A DNA stretch of 64,000 nucleotides from Zoroaster sp. YZ-2022. Its lineage: Eukaryota; Echinodermata; Asteroidea; Forcipulatida; Zoroasteridae. This document shows positions 40,201 through 43,200 of this stretch, in pieces. Where the stretch lies: the NCBI GenBank assembly GCA_029582265.1, contig CM055827.1, positions 5,087,471 to 5,151,470 on the forward strand. The letters are read 5' to 3'. The notes under the pieces were generated by a model. The model was not told where the DNA came from, searched no databases, and saw nothing but the letters and a program-made list of their open reading frames with translations. Each line of letters begins with the position of its first letter. The first letter of the stretch is position 1. The position numbers and the translations under genes were made by a program.

Positions 40201-43200
40201 TTTCTGTCAGAACAGTTCTGATTTCATTAATCTGCTCATGAGATATATAAATATGGAATGCTTTTGATATGAAATTTGAAGAAGTGTGCCCCACAATGCA
40301 TTGTGTTACCTCAGAAACCACTCGCAGGTTTGCCTTTTTTTTGTTTAGCACCAATAACCAAATTGTCACGATTTGCACTCGTAAACAAATAAACATTGTA
40401 AACAATGCCTGAATAAGCCATGAGAAAAACTCAATGTTTCAAAGATAGTATAGATATTGATCATATTTTCTTGCTTTTACTCTGTTTTCTCAAATAATAA
40501 TAACCCCTCAAACTTTCAGTCTGTTGTGGGTTTATCAGGCCTGTAAATAAAGCAAGTTCTTTGGTGGCTGCAAAAAGTATATTACCATTAATTCCTTTAG
40601 CAAAGTCTGCATGTCATAGGTTCCACAGTGCATCGTGCTTGGGCAGGCTTGTCCTCACGTGCATATTAGCGGTTAGCGGTGTACTAATAACATCTTTTGA
40701 TACTAATTTGCATGGTTTCTACCCTTGTCCCTATTCTCCCGTGGTTACAGACCGTCACATGTCGCCCGTAGGAGGATATGATTACCATGCATCTTCCCCT
40801 CGACAACATCAAATGGACCGACCCGCTTATATGTATAACACCAATACAAATTCATCAGGTATTTTGGAAATCAGCTCATTCATCCCCACCCCAAAAGTAT
40901 ACGCTCTTTGCCAAGAACTGGTATCAGAGAAGAAGCATTCAGTGGCTTATTTGTCCCGATCATCCTGCGTCTCAAAATACATTTTCAGTAGTAACCCTCC
41001 TTGTCCTGAATGATAGCGGGTCAGCTAGGCATTAGTGGGGAAGGGAAGGAACAACATTGGTTTTTTTAAAGACATACGTTCATTTCAACCCTCCAGGTTT
41101 CAAGATTTTTATAAACTAACGTTTCATCACAATAGATGTTCACAAAATGAAAGGCGAATGTTTACGTTCGTTTTACAAAATAATTGGATGGCAACTTTTT
41201 GTAAGGAGACAGTTGCTTTTTTCTCCTTTTTTCAAACGGAATAGTTTCAACTTTGTACACCAACAAGTAAAATTTAGATGATCATTTGATAATCTGGTGA
41301 TTTTTAGCAGTGGTTTATAGTTACATACCACGGTGATGATTACGGAGATAAAAAAAAAATACAATTCATATTAAAGATGTTGTCAGAGCAGACTTTCAAC
41401 AGGGCATGGAATCGGTGTCCTAGTGTAAGATGAACACAGCGACTGAAAATTACTGGCTCATTTATGCAGCAGCAACGGCAATATGACCTTATCATGTGGG
41501 GTATTATTTTCAGTCACTGATTTAATCTAAAACTGACACTCTAATTCCATGCCCTGTTGATCGTGACGATACTCTCCCTTTAATGTCACTATGGAAGTGC
41601 ACTGCCTTGTGAATGATGCTTGCTTTTCTGTCTCTCGTCCCTCATTGGTTTTTATGCCTGAATTTAAGAGAATGTTGAATTAGTCCTTGATATCCCCCCT
41701 GCAACCCAATTTATACTTTTCTTTCTTCTTTTTTTGGAAAATTAAATATTTGAATGTTTCCCTTTGGATATAAACCAATTTGCAATTTTATCATTGATAT
41801 AGATCTTACAAGTTTGCTTGTTTGAATAATCTCCTGAAACTTAATGTCTTGCTGTGCTGGTTCTCTTTTAATGAAATAATACAAGCTATCTCTCGGTTGT
41901 GGGTTTCTTATATGCTTTCTCATTAGCTCATTTTCCTTCCAAACCATCTCAGGTTACCATAGTGATACTAACACGACAAGTTCCCATGACGACAGCTCAA
42001 GCACTCAAGGGTCGACATCGCGGGCCGGGAACCCATTGTCGAGTTTCAGTGTCCCAGGCCCACCACCTAACTACCAGGCCGCAAGAGGTGACTGTCTCAA
42101 TAACATCTGACCTTTGACCTTGTACATGATGCTAACTTAACATTATACAAACCTAATATTATCTTTATAACAGCTATTATTTTTAATAAGTACAGCATTA
42201 GCTGTTGCCAACTGCTTACCAACTTAAAGATCCTGTAGTATGGAAAATAGTAGCTATAGGCAAAAATGCCTTTTGCCTTTGAGAAAGAACCTGCTAGTAT
42301 GATCGAAGCGTAAGGCCAATAACAACTATTTTCCATTTTTAATAACTTTACCTAAACAAATTGTTACCTACACAAATTGTCTTTATCGTATAACACCCTT
42401 GTCCATGGCATAAACTACACCAAGAACAGTGGATTTGGGACATTGCATTGTATTCCACAGACTGACGTGCAAAGTAGTCCATCCTGGGTGAATCGCTGGC
42501 GTACGTCAGAACTGTGCATTTTATGTGTGCTGTGCTATAAACGCCATGATACAGCAAGGCAGGTTTTCCAAACTCGTTACCATGCTCGTTGTGCATGTGC
42601 ACGTGCACATGTAGAGTGCAATGCCATGGGCCAGGTTAATGAAAGCAAACTGGCACACTTCATGTAGGTAATAGACTTCTGTTTTTATAAAAATAAAAAT
42701 AACCACTTATATTTATTGACTTGATTTATTTACCTGTGTCATATTTCAGTTAAGATCCAAGCTCCAAGCTACAGTCCCTTAAAGAGGACCACGCAGCCGG
42801 GTGTAGCCAGAGTCAGGGCTCAACCCGTGCCTGTAGTTACCCCAAGAGCACCGGACGTAACCTATCGAGGAGTTGGGGATGGTACAAGCCCAGGGGTGAG
42901 TTATCAAGAGGTAATTAATTAGGAATTGAAGCTTTGCATGGTGGAAGTACAGCAGGAGTAAAGTTTGCAGTAGCACTATGTAAAAATCTGTTTGCCCTCC
43001 TATGACTGCAAGGGTCAAAATCAGTCAAAATGTTGATATACTTGCCAAGGAATATCTAGTGCACTTAAAACACTGTCAAACTTTACGTGTAGTAAGTACA
43101 TTTACAGGTCAAAATGAGTCGACTGTTTTTGACTGGTAATAGCATTGTCTGGTATTGTTCAGGGTGGTCAAAATGACAGTAAAAACCAGTCAAAAATTCC

